DNA from: Skeletonema tropicum
Lineage: Eukaryota; Bacillariophyta; Thalassiosirophyceae; Thalassiosirales; Thalassiosiraceae
Assembly: GCA_037178625.1 (NCBI GenBank)
Contig: CM074139.1
Location: 2,480,001 to 2,544,000 of the forward strand
Direction of reading: 5' to 3'
DNA: 64,000 bases
In this document: one piece after another, positions 19,619 to 28,868 of the stretch
Layout: every line of letters begins with the position of its first letter
Numbering within the stretch: position 1 is the stretch's first letter
The notes under the pieces: generated by a model
What the model was told of the DNA's origin: nothing
What the model saw: only the letters and a program-made list of their open reading frames with translations
The model's database searches: none
Translations under genes and position numbers: made by a program

Positions 19619-19946
19619 TAACAATCCTGGCATTGATTTGCATTTGAAGTTACGTGGGAAGAAGAATCATGAAGGGTTTCATTGTTTGTGTGGGTTGATT
19701 TCGGCTGGGACTGTGTTGTATAACAATTTTCCGAATGCAGAGTGATGTGTGGAGAGAGGTGAAGAAGAATTTGATTTATTGTTGGATTTCTACTATCTAC
19801 TATTTATTGTTGTTTCGGCTGAGAAGGGAGAATTCGATGGATAGAATTCTGGACAGCAAAGCTTTGACCTATGATCCAGGAGCAGCAGCATGATGTATAA
19901 TACCAAAAGAGGAAAGCTAACATAAGGAAAGCAAACTAACAGTAAC
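19619..19946. other. 3' region of the PEX11-like gene, part of the duplicated unit
   Basis: 19619-19745 is the displaced C-terminal coding part of the PEX11-like gene. The remainder (GAGAAGGGAGAATTCGATGG, GACAGCAAAGCTTTGACC, AGGAGCAGCAGCATGATGTA) recurs at 25550-25672 and 31795-31923, always between a PEX11-derived 3' end and a minus-strand MATH-BTB copy. Confidence 0.75.
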
Positions 19947-20387
19947 TCAAGAACTGTTCGTGATGGATTCAATCATGGCTTCACGAGACCCATCAACTTC
20001 CAAACCCTTCGCATGAAGCCTCCTCCTGAGTTCACTCACGGAAAGGGTAGTCAACTCATCGACGCTTGTTTCATTTGCGCCTTTCTTGTTCTTGTTGTTC
20101 CTGCCGAATGCAACGAGGAGATCTTTCACAACATGGCCAGGGCAGTCCTCGAAAGAAACGTGTGCAGCGGCCTCACTATGATTATCTGCCAAGAAATTCA
20201 TGACTGCCTCTTTGAGTAGTGCGCAGTTCCTTGAATCTGCATAAAGTAGATTGTCCATTGCATTATCAAGGCTGATACTCGTAGAGTCTACGAATGCTAC
20301 TTCTGCTTCCAACTTGAGATTGATGATGGAATACTTGTCTGCAGCATCGATGATGTCTTTCGCATGAGCCTTGAGTTCTTGTTCTGG
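19947..20387 (-). pseudogene. MATH-BTB-SAP family, copy 5, 5'-truncated by a transposon
   Basis: Only the C-terminal part is left: ELKAHAKDIIDAADKYSIIN, DNAMDNLLYADSRNCALLKE and the SAP-like tail LSVSELRRRLHAKGLEVDGS. Homology to other copies stops at GTTCTGG (20381-20387), 12 bp before the inverted repeat of the element at 20400-22489. The whole MATH domain and most of BTB are missing, and the neighbouring unit is also lost, so the element's arrival was accompanied or followed by a deletion. The frame remains open into the transposon end (to 20546), but without an ATG. Confidence 0.88.
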
Positions 20388-20399
20388 TACACAGCAGCA

Positions 20400-22489
20400 G
20401 CTATGGGTGGTGACGCTAGTTAAATCTACTAACAAAACGAATGTTGGAAAATCGCCTTGATACTTCTCAGACAGCTTCAGTATACCCCTAGGACCAATGA
20501 ACTGCAAAGGGAGCCGTTTTTGCACCAATAGATATGTAGTTATCAAGATATTCAGTTTGTTAGTCCCACTAGTTAATTGCCCCTTTTGCGCTTATTATGG
20601 TCTCTGTGTGATCAAATCGTCAAATCACCGCCCGATCTCGCCAAGATTGGTCCATTGGGGTCATTTCGTGCCATTCGTATCGTTGGATTCGTCTTCATCG
20701 GCGATGTTGGTGGTCGTAGGGGCGTCATTGTCGGCTCCTCCAAGGGGCCGAAAATCGGAGAAGTGATTTGGCGCGCTTCGACATCGGGCCTCAAAATCAC
20801 ACAGAACAAAACATCACCAAAACTACCATGTTCGACCGCACCGTGCACCATGTTACGGACCTCATCGGAGGCCGAACAAGGCTCCATGTACAGCTTATTG
20901 TCTATATATTCAATGTCTACAGTCGTTATTTGGCTCGAAATAGTTCTACGTGGTCGTAATGCAATTTGAAATGGGGCGTGGAAAATTGCCATCTTCCCGC
21001 GTACCTTACCCGTCGTGGTCGATATCACAACATTACGAACGTTCTAGTGCAGTGAATACATCCGCTGGTGTTATATAAGGATTGGGTGGGTCAGTTTTGT
21101 ATCGTGGTCTGATTTAGAGTCTTCAACTTTGGCAAACTCGGCCCAAATATCCAGCTTGGTTGCTTTCGCCTTCTTCAACTCGCCTGCCCGACGCCGACGC
21201 TTGGTGCTGAGGGTGTTTGGAGCCTTTCCATCTGCAAATCTCGAACAGGCTTAATGAATACGCCGAGATTATTCGTTTCAGTGCAAGTTGGAGTTGCTCT
21301 CCGCATCATAAAACACTTGGTCTTATGGCTCACTGCAAGGTTGTAAAAGCGAGGAAAGACCTTTTCGAGTTCTTCAAAGAAACCATTCACTGGGACATCT
21401 TCCCAATACCTCTCCTTCAAGACTTTGCCAAGTCACTTTGTAAGCTCAATTGTATCTCTTGACTTCCACGCCAAATCATTGGCTGACTTTAGCGTTGCAG
21501 CTTCTTCAATTTGATCTTCCAATGAGGTCTTACTGTAAGTGGTAGACTGCCCTTCCTTGCTGCAATTCCTTCCGTATGGACTACTTTATTTCAAGTTCCT
21601 CTTACCGACGTATGTTTCACGCTTCACAATACTGCTAATGCTAAAGCGAGAGTGAATTCATGCATTTAGTAGGTGGATGTCTCAGAGTGACGACGGCTTG
21701 CTTCCCTTGTAGGAATGACACCATCGGAATCTGGCACGCTTTGATACGATTCAACTCAATCTATCTATAGCACCTACCTAATAAATCGACACGGCACGGT
21801 TTTATGGATGAATATATTGCTGTTGGTATCAAATATGAACCAAATGCATCGCCGACGTGTGAAAAGCGATCTCTCTATTGCATTGCCCAGTTTAGACGCA
21901 GTATTACGCAGCAAAAAGAGCTACTCCAACCTAGCACAGCGATCGGCTCGCTCCAATAGGTCTTATAGAAGAGCTCTGCAAGTGGAATGGGTTGAATCGA
22001 CCGTTTCGTTGCCGAGAATGAACAGCTTGACTGTCGGAGGTCGGATCTTCTCTGCGATTCAAAAATTGCTAGCAAATCGCTAGCTGAATGAACGAAAAAA
22101 ATTTGAAAATGGGTTGAAATGATGTCTCAGTCTCAGGGAGTCGTCGATTCTATGGCTCTGAGGGGTCGAATGCTGTCGTACAGATATGCACTGGATTCCT
22201 GAACATCTCACGAGTCGAATGCATGCCTGTACGACAGCATTCGACCCCCCAGAGTGTGAGAGAGCCGATCCAAAGTCAGAGAAGCGCTAAACTTTGGACG
22301 ATTCCAACTCGTCTCATAGTCGAGCAAATCGCACAAACAACACATGAATCATAAACTAGAGGAGATAAGCTTTCGATTGGTAGTCTTGGTTTCGTCGTAG
22401 AGTTACTATTCGCTTACTCTATCTATTTCCAAAAAAGTAGCCATTTTAAGGTTTTACTTAGGCGCGCTACTAGCGTCACCACCCATAGC
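20400..22489. mobile_element. 2.09-kb DNA transposon with 21-bp TIR
   Basis: GCTATGGGTGGTGACGCTAG (20400 onward) occurs as an exact inverted copy at the other end (to 22489); the match is 21 bp with the next T. Flanks are CAGCAGCA on the left and AGCAAAGC on the right, so a 3-5 bp target duplication (CAG, AGCA or GCAGC depending on where the end is placed) is possible but blurred by the CAG repeat. Interior minus-strand ORFs at 20612-21028 (139 aa) and 21175-21420 (81 aa) have no motif I recognise and are probably transposase remnants or noise. A plus-strand ORF at 21808-22083 is Ser/Arg-rich and also unrecognised. Superfamily unknown; a 3-bp duplication would fit PIF/Harbinger-like elements. 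Confidence 0.72.
22156..22254. repeat. Long-stem hairpin inside the 2.09-kb transposon
   Basis: CTCTGAGGGGTCGAATGCTG continuing TCGTACAG (22156-22183) pairs with CTGTACGACAGCATTCGACC continuing CCCCAGAG (22227-22254): a 28-bp stem with one mismatch and a 43-nt loop. It may be a nested mini-element or a structural element of the host transposon. Confidence 0.75.
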
Positions 22490-22555
22490 AGCAAAGCTAT
22501 GACCTATGATCCGTCAGCAACATATTATCAAAAACGAAATGCTAGGAAAATCTAC

Positions 22556-23760
22556 TTATACAGAATGGCTCTTGATGGATTCAATCATTGCTTCACGAGA
22601 CCCATCAACTTCCAAACCCTTTTCATTAAGCCTCCTTCTGAGGGCACTCACGGAAAGGGTACTCAACTATCGACATTTGCTCCATTTGAATCTCTCTTTC
22701 TTTTCCTGCTGATTGCAATGAGGAGATCTTTTGCACAATGTCCAGGGCAATCCGTGAAAGAATCATGTGCAGCGGCTTCAATGTGTCTATCTGCCAAGAA
22801 ATTCATGACCGTCTCCTTGAGTAATGCGCAGGTCATGGAGTCCGCATGAAGCAGATTATCCATAGCATTATCGAGGGTGATTTCGGTCGACTGAACATAT
22901 ACTGCTTCAGCTTCCAACTTGAGATTGACGATGGAATACTTGTCTGCAGCATCGATGATATCTTTCGCATGCGCCTTCAGTACTTCTTTTGGGACGCTCC
23001 CTCCATACACGTAGGAAAGCAAGTAACGAAAGATGTCCGGATTGACATTATCGACTGAAGCCGATACTACTCCGCAACTGTCATTTGATCCACAGATGTC
23101 TGCAAGCATGGGTGCGAAATGCTCAAGAATCCAGCGGTGGGCGTAGAAGGAAACCGATGAATTTGACATCTCTCCCTCTCCCTCTTTGTCGTCAACGCTG
23201 CTGACTTCAAAGCGAACATCGGCCGTAGTCTCATCATTGAACAACTTTTTCATCATTTTGAGATGAGGATTTGGGGGGACAAATACAGTCTTCGGTTCCT
23301 CTTCTATAGATACTGCGATGGTCAGCGTGCCATTGCCATCCAGAATATTTCGTGATTCATCCAAGATGTGGGAGCGAGAGATGAAATTGCACCAGCCCCA
23401 GGCAGAGGTGTCAGAGAAATTTTGCCTTTTCAACGAAGACGATTGTGCTGTTTTCCCAAACTTATCAATTACCTTTATTCCAAAACTGATCGTGGTGCGC
23501 TCTTGTGAAAGATTATGGAGGAAAGCTGTCACTTGTCCTTCGGTCGCTGTGCTATAACCACCAGGGTAGACACAAAGCTCCCACTGATGTCCATTGCAGG
23601 TGAACTCTGGTGATGCGATGTAATGATTCTTCGTGGTGCTGAGGTTAGCGAAGTCATGAATGTGGCACTGGAACGTCGTCCACTCCCCTACGTCTCGTTT
23701 CGACACGACGGCCACGGCGTTTTCGATTCTGCGTTCATGATTTGGAGGTGTTTTCAGCAT
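22556..23760 (-). pseudogene. MATH-BTB-SAP family, copy 6, degenerating
   Basis: MATH (GEWTTFQCHIHDFANLSTTK) and BTB (FYAHRWILEHFAPMLADICG) are intact in one frame, but both ends are damaged. The ancestral start ATGGAAAGCCGAATCG has lost a G (ATGAACGCAGAATCG), so translation would need the ATG at 23760 (MLKTPPNHERRIENA). At the other end, near 22672, one base is missing (CAACTATCGAC against CAACTCATCGAC in copy 8), stopping the frame at NVDS (22663) before the SAP-like tail, whose sequence survives out of frame down to a TAA at 22556-22558. A truncated MATH-BTB protein without the tail could still be made. Confidence 0.8.
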
Positions 23761-24190
23761 GAAATAGACAACAATGAAGTGACAACAAAAAAGAAGAGCA
23801 GCAACTCTAGAAGAGGGAAAGTAGCCTAACACGAATCAAAGTTGCAGTTGCGAGAGCGTTTGATTCCCGCAGACTGAAATTACCAGACACAGATAGGTTC
23901 TAAAAATACCATAATTACAATACTCCTAACACGAAGTACTTCTTGAAGCTTACATATCATGTAACGTGTAACATGTCAAATGAGCCTGTAACCTGTAACA
24001 TGTAACGGCAAAACGGCACGAAACTCCCTTCTCAAAAAGTCGAAGTTCGAAGTCAAAGAAAGACATCGTGACCATGAGAGCGCAGAGCGCAGCCGTCCAC
24101 ATTGTGCTTCATTTCACAGCCTCTATCTCTCTACTTATCAACAATTCTAGAGTGTTCACTGACGCAACAATAGTTAACTTTAATTTAAAG
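23761..24190. promoter_or_regulatory. Duplicated upstream block between copy 6 and chimeric pseudogene 1
   Basis: The order GATTCCCGCAG, ATAATTACAATAC, GTAACGTGTAACATGTC, CTTCTCAAAAAGTCGAAG, AAAGACATCGTGACCATGAG and ACTGACGCAACAATAG recurs before 30455 and before the intact HEAT/PDZ gene at 33941. It is the divergent promoter region of a minus-strand MATH-BTB gene and a plus-strand HEAT/PDZ-type gene, carried along in each duplication. Promoter role inferred. Confidence 0.55.
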
Positions 24191-25480
24191 ATGAGCTCTC
24201 AGGAGATGTCAGAAGCATCCACGGAGGAAGCAAAACATGAAGGTTCCGCCGCCTCAATAATAACGGTCGTAAATAATGCATCATCCTCACCGTCGGACTC
24301 TTCACTGCCGCTGCCTCCGTTGACTGCAGATCTAAAAGGTGATAATGCGAATAATAATCCGCTAATGTCATGTTTCAGCGATGGAGGAGAAGAGTGTAGT
24401 TAAGTGGCGGAGGAGCAGACAAATGATGTGATGATAAAATTAATTATACAACAAATGACAAACATCCAATCAACGAGCACGAAACAACTTGTAGTGATAC
24501 AAAACAATCATCACTGCAGCAGGATGGTCAAGAAGAGACTCGAACTGACAATGATGGTAATAGTATCAATGAAGCGGAGGTGATTCAAAAGGGGCATGTG
24601 ATTGTTAATGACGATAAAGCTGTTCCAGTGTCCGCGGGGCACGAAATTGACGCTCACATTAGTATGTAGCGACAAGACCATCAAGCAATATAGGATGGGC
24701 GGGGACCGTCAACTATCACTGCTACCGAGGAAGACACATCTGAAACATACCATCGATCGCCACCACCTAGAACAGTGAATGAAATGGGACGACAAATGCA
24801 TCGACCATACCCACAACAGCCATCGACATGCTTTGGATCCTATCAACAACTGAAAGGGACATCCAAACTTGCAACACAAACACCACTATCAACAACAACA
24901 ACAACACCTGCATGGAAACTATCGGTGGAACACTTCTTAAACTACTTGGTCTCATTGGATTCTGGGCCTTTGATAACGTCTCTTTTCAAACCAGTTCTGG
25001 ATTTTTGGACCCCATCTCTACTACACATGATAGAACGAATACTGCTGCCACGATACGAACGATACGGAAACAACGTGCATGAGAGTATGCAGCACGATGT
25101 TACTTTATGGGTGCCTTGTCAGGTTTGTATGTGAATTTGAGATCGTTTTGGATTCATGGGAATGGTCCTTTGCTGGAGGCACGGCAAAAATGCGAATCTA
25201 CTACTACTACTACTACTACTACCAGCAGCAGCAGTGATGATAAAGACAGTGATGAGAGCAGCATAGCACAACGTGCTCTCAAAAAGACGGAACAAAAGCA
25301 CTTCACACTCTTCCTAGCATTACTCAAGAGCATATGCGACGTGACGGTAGTTAGTAACAATCCTGGCATTGATTTACATTTGAAGTTACTGGGAAGAAGA
25401 ATCATGAAGGGATTCATTGTTTGTGTGGGTTGATTTCGGCTGGGACTGTGTTGTATAACAATTTTCCGAATGCAGAGTGA
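24191..25480 (+). pseudogene. Chimeric pseudogene 1: HEAT/PDZ-gene 5' part fused to PEX11-like 3' part
   Basis: The 5' portion (MSSQEMSEASTEEAKHEGSA) is the N-terminus of the gene at 33941 (MSTQEMSAASRDEAKQDDSA); it hits a stop at 24401-24403 and then drifts through several frames to about 24670. From about 24680 the sequence follows the PEX11-like gene from its ILPSRMSSNIGWGP region onward (NEMGRQMHRPYPQQPSTCFG; GFWAFDNVSFQTSSGF; MGALSGLYVNLRSFWIHGNG) to the ancestral stop at 25478-25480. Many frameshifts; no continuous protein. It shows the C-terminal frame missing in the PEX11-like gene itself (LLKSICDVTVVSNNPGID). Confidence 0.85.
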
Positions 25481-25672
25481 GAGCAGTGTGTGGATAGGTG
25501 AAGAAGATTACATTATTGTCGAGATTCTACTATTTATTGCCATTTAGGATGAGAAGGGAGAATTCGATGGATAGAATTCTTGACAGCAGAGCTAAACCTA
25601 TGACCCAGCAGAAGCATGATGTATAATGCGGAAAAAGGAAAGCTAACATAAGGAAAGCAAACAAGCAGTAAC
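25481..25672. other. Duplicated spacer before copy 7
   Basis: This is the same spacer as 19746-19946 and 31730-31923, with GAATTCGATGGATAGAATTC and a GGAAAGCTAACATAAGGAAAG stretch. No gene. Confidence 0.6.
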
Positions 25673-26887
25673 TCAAGAATTGTTCTTGATGGATTCAATC
25701 ATTGCCTCACGTGATCCATCAACTTCCAAACCCATTGAATCAAGCTTCCTCCTGAGTGCACTCACGTCAAGGGTAGTCAACTCATCGGCATTCGTTTCAT
25801 TAGCATCGTCTTTCTTGCTATTCCTGGCGACTGAGATGAGGAGATCTTTTGCGCAATGTCCAGGGAAATCTGTGAAAGAGATGTTTTCAGCTGCATCGTA
25901 ATTATTCTCAGCCAAGAAATTCATGACTGTCTCCTTGAGTAGTGCGCAGTTCTTTGAGTCCGCATAAAGCAGATTATCCACAGCGTTATCGAGGGTGATT
26001 TCGGTCGACTGAACATATAATGCTTCAGCCTCCAACTTGAGGTTGATGATGGAATACTTGTTTGCAGCATTGATGATGTCTTTCGCATGCGCCTTGAGTT
26101 CTTGTTCTGGGATGCTGCCTCCATACACATAGAAAAGCAAGTGGCGAAAGACATCTTGATTGACATCATTGATAGAAGCTGTTACAACTCCACCACCCTC
26201 GCTTGATCCACACATATCAGCAAGCATGGGTGCGCATCCCTGTAAAATTGTGCGGTGAGCGTAGAAAGGAGTTGTTGCTTTTACCATCTTCGCTCCATCA
26301 TCGTCTTTTGTTTCTTTCGCAGCACTGACTTCAAAGCAAACATCGGCTGTTGCCTCATCATTGAACATTTGTTGCATCATCTGAACGAGAGGATTCTTGG
26401 GAACAAACACAGTCGTCGGTTCCTCTTCTATAGAAACAACGACTGCCAGCGTGCCATTACTATCCAGAATATTGTTGGATTCATCCAAAATGGCGGAGCG
26501 AGAGATGAAATCGCACCAGCCCAAGGAGATACTGGTTTCGCCACTAAATTTCGCCTTTCCTTCGAAAAGTATTGCCTTTGCCTTTCCAAACTTATCAATG
26601 ATCTTTATTTGATATCTGGTCGAGATGCGCCCCTCTGAACGATGAATGAGGTAAGCTGGCACTATCCCTTCGGTCGCTTCACCAAAACCGCCAGGGTGAA
26701 TACGAAGCGCCCACTTATGTCCTTTGCTAATGAAGTTGGGTGATAGAACGTAATTTTGCTCTGTGTCGCTGAGATTTGCGAAGTCGTGAATGTGGAACTG
26801 GAACGTTTTCCACTCCTCGCCTCTTACAGAGGAAGATGGAGGAGGGCATCCTACTGACAATTCGGCGTTTTCGATTCGGCTTTCCAT
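25673..26887 (-). CDS. MATH-BTB-SAP family, copy 7 (intact, 404 aa)
   Basis: Intact frame from MESRIENAELSVGCPPPSSS. MATH at about residues 22-150 (EEWKTFQFHIHDFANLSDTE, SKGHKWALRIHPGGFGE, WCDFISRSAILDESNNILDS), BTB at about 172-290 (MFNDEATADVCFEVS, FYAHRTILQGCAPMLADMCG, FRHLLFYVYGGSIPEQELKA), helical DNAVDNLLYADSKNCALLKE, and SAP-like tail LDVSALRRKLDSMGLEVDGS. It is the only intact copy on the minus strand, located between two chimeric PEX11/HEAT pseudogenes. The HQW motif of the MATH domain reads HKW here and TTKNHY reads DTEQNY, so substrate choice may differ from copies 3 and 4. Probable CUL3 adaptor. Confidence 0.88.
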   Translation of the reverse strand: MESRIENAELSVGCPPPSSSVRGEEWKTFQFHIHDFANLSDTEQNYVLSPNFISKGHKWALRIHPGGFGEATEGIVPAYLIHRSEGRISTRYQIKIIDKFGKAKAILFEGKAKFSGETSISLGWCDFISRSAILDESNNILDSNGTLAVVVSIEEEPTTVFVPKNPLVQMMQQMFNDEATADVCFEVSAAKETKDDDGAKMVKATTPFYAHRTILQGCAPMLADMCGSSEGGGVVTASINDVNQDVFRHLLFYVYGGSIPEQELKAHAKDIINAANKYSIINLKLEAEALYVQSTEITLDNAVDNLLYADSKNCALLKETVMNFLAENNYDAAENISFTDFPGHCAKDLLISVARNSKKDDANETNADELTTLDVSALRRKLDSMGLEVDGSREAMIESIKNNS

Positions 26888-27100
26888 GATTTCACAACTA
26901 TTTCAGACGCACTGGCACTGGAGATGTTTTCAGCAAGGGAATTGACAAGAAGGGAACTAACAACAATTAGAAGGGCAGCGGTGATGTAGTAGCCGAATAT
27001 TATTATTTCATGATGCGATCACAACCAGCATCGAAAATTGCGAGAGCTTTTTGATTCCCGCAGTGGGTGGGGCGTTAGGTTATTTTTGTGCTACGGTAAA

Positions 27101-27616
27101 CTACGTATCACTGGTATTGTAAACAAGAAAAGTATCTGTAGATGGCTGTGAAGACTCTTGAGTCGACTGAGAGCTACTTCTTTGTGAAATAGATCTGCCA
27201 CCTGTACTGTGTAATAAATATGAAATTTTGTCATCATTAAGTGATGACGCTGTTATCGGGCCATTGTTGCTCTCATAGAGTGCTTGAATGGCAGCTAGTC
27301 CTGCCGAGCCGTTTGCCTTACAAACCGTTCTCCCGAATATTTGTGTGTAGTAGGTGCTTGGGTCTGGGCTTTTGTAGGATCCCCCGTAGTGATAGTTTCT
27401 TTGTTTTGATTTCCAAATTGAGTCGGCTCGTTCTAGGATGTTTGATGGGGGTCTAGTGAATGCTTGGTGAGCCATGTTGGAGGCGTTTGGGAATTTGGAC
27501 TTGTCGATGTTGTGGAGTGTTTTGTAGTCGCTGGGTGGAGGTGTGCCATATAGGAAGTAATTTATTGTGGGGCCGAAGAGGCCTAGTGGGCTGATGGCGA
27601 AAGGGAGTAGTTGCAT
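27101..27616 (-). CDS. Reverse-transcriptase-associated fragment, uncertain
   Basis: 171 codons. MQLLPFAISPLGLFGPTINY near the start resembles the post-RT segment (PFxxDPxGxxGP) seen in reverse transcriptases of non-LTR elements in algae and other eukaryotes; the rest (TPPPSDYKTLHNIDKSKFPN, then Ser/Thr-rich) has no recognised domain. It begins only 14 bp from, and opposite to, the plus-strand fragment at 27631. That suggests an inversion within one element. The last ~35 codons overlap the repeat shared with 55637-55765. Annotated as a fragment; assignment is from pattern memory only. Confidence 0.4.
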   Translation of the reverse strand: MQLLPFAISPLGLFGPTINYFLYGTPPPSDYKTLHNIDKSKFPNASNMAHQAFTRPPSNILERADSIWKSKQRNYHYGGSYKSPDPSTYYTQIFGRTVCKANGSAGLAAIQALYESNNGPITASSLNDDKISYLLHSTGGRSISQRSSSQSTQESSQPSTDTFLVYNTSDT

Positions 27617-27630
27617 GTTATCTGAGGAAG

Positions 27631-28557
27631 ATGACTTCAGATACTGGTGAAAGAGTCCGCTTTCATGGCCACCTAGCGCTGGCCAGGGAGATCTTCGCTA
27701 AGAGACAGATCCTGCTTCCATCCGCCTTCGTCCAAGTAGATTGGGTCAACGTGAACAAGGCATTACACGAGGTCCCGCGGCTTTTCCAACTATGGGCATG
27801 CAAGCAAGTTCACGACATAGCCGGCACCAACTTGCGGTTACACAGATGTGATCCTAATCACTCTCCTTTGTGTCCTTCTTGTCTGGATGCACAGGAGTCG
27901 TGCGCTCACGTTTTAATGTGTGAAGAAGAGGATAGGGTAAAATGTTTTCAGATGTCAGCGGATAATTTACAGTCCTGGTTACAATCGGTGGGGACATGTG
28001 AAGTGTTGGAAAAGTATATCATGAGTTTCGTGAGGGCTCGGAATGGCAAAAGCTTTATGGACTGCATTGCTAGCGATCATGACCCGATACTGCGGAAGTT
28101 GGCAAGTTCACAAGATAAGATTGGATGGCGGCGGTTTATGGAAGGAATGATATCCAAGGAGTTCTGTGCGATTCAAGAGACACATCGTCGTCTGGAGGGC
28201 AGCTATCTTTCGGGCGCAAAATGGGCACAGAGCTTCTCAATCAAGCTGATGGAGATGACCCATGGACAGTGGCTGGTGAGGAATTTCTTGATTCATGATA
28301 AAATTTCGGGTATGCTTGCGTTAGAGAGGAAGGAGGAGCTACAAATAGCTATAGAGGAGCAGCAAGAGATGGGCTTAGAAGGGCTTGGAGAGGAGGATAA
28401 ATATTTGATGGAAATCAATCTCGATGATCTCGAAACAACTTCTGGTGAACATCAGGCTTATTGGCTGCTTTCAGTAAAAGCGGCACGTGAAGCCTTCTTG
28501 ATACGTCGCCAGCGGGCTCAGGCTGCACTTCGACGCGGTCAAAACAACCACGGATAG
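27631..28557 (+). CDS. Retroelement C-terminal region with zinc-binding motif (zf-RVT-like), partial
   Basis: A 308-codon ORF. The segment RLFQLWACKQVHDIAGTNLR followed by CPSCLDAQESCAHVLMC is the pattern of the zinc-binding domain found at the C-terminal side of non-LTR reverse transcriptases (C-x2-C...C-x-H-x4-C). The remainder is helical, with WRRFMEGMISKEFCAIQETH and an Arg/Gln-rich end (LIRRQRAQAALRRGQ). No RT catalytic motif (YADD/FADD) is present in the window, so the element is incomplete. It could still be transcribed. Confidence 0.55.
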   Translation: MTSDTGERVRFHGHLALAREIFAKRQILLPSAFVQVDWVNVNKALHEVPRLFQLWACKQVHDIAGTNLRLHRCDPNHSPLCPSCLDAQESCAHVLMCEEEDRVKCFQMSADNLQSWLQSVGTCEVLEKYIMSFVRARNGKSFMDCIASDHDPILRKLASSQDKIGWRRFMEGMISKEFCAIQETHRRLEGSYLSGAKWAQSFSIKLMEMTHGQWLVRNFLIHDKISGMLALERKEELQIAIEEQQEMGLEGLGEEDKYLMEINLDDLETTSGEHQAYWLLSVKAAREAFLIRRQRAQAALRRGQNNHG

Positions 28558-28868
28558 AGATGGGTATATGCTTATACTCTCGTGCAAATACTTGTATTTG
28601 TATATCTCGCCTGTATACAGGCTTATTGACATACACGTCAATATATCCCGGGCTTTTAAACGAGCTGTGGTAGGAGAGACAACCCTCTCCCGTGGTTCCG
28701 ACTGCGACGCTGTTTGGTTCTGCCCTCGGCGTATGAAGACTCCAATTGTTGGTTCAATGATGTCTAGGTAGCGATAATGCAACATTTACCTAATTTCCTA
28801 AGTGATATGATATGAGTAAAGTTCTCCGATGATTTGTTCTCCGGTGAGTGTTATTTGTGATGACATTA

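Larger units (their letters stand above)
27061..28868. mobile_element. Rearranged retroelement fragment inserted in a duplicated promoter block
   Basis: Compared with the equivalent spacers after copies 6 and 8 (GATTCCCGCAG then ACTGAAATTACC or GACTAAATTACC), the spacer here breaks after GATTCCCGCAG and resumes near 28880 (GGTCCTGAAAATACCGTAAT). The left end GGGGCGTTAGGTTATTTTTG occurs inverted at 55755-55785 and, in part, at 42591-42610. Inside are two head-to-head ORF fragments (27101-27616 minus, 27631-28557 plus). The right boundary is approximate and I cannot show a target duplication. Confidence 0.6.

Noticed and set aside
20497..21028. Overlapping plus/minus ORFs in the 2.09-kb transposon as real genes
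   Set aside because: They overlap antisense, have no motifs and are short; at most transposase remnants.
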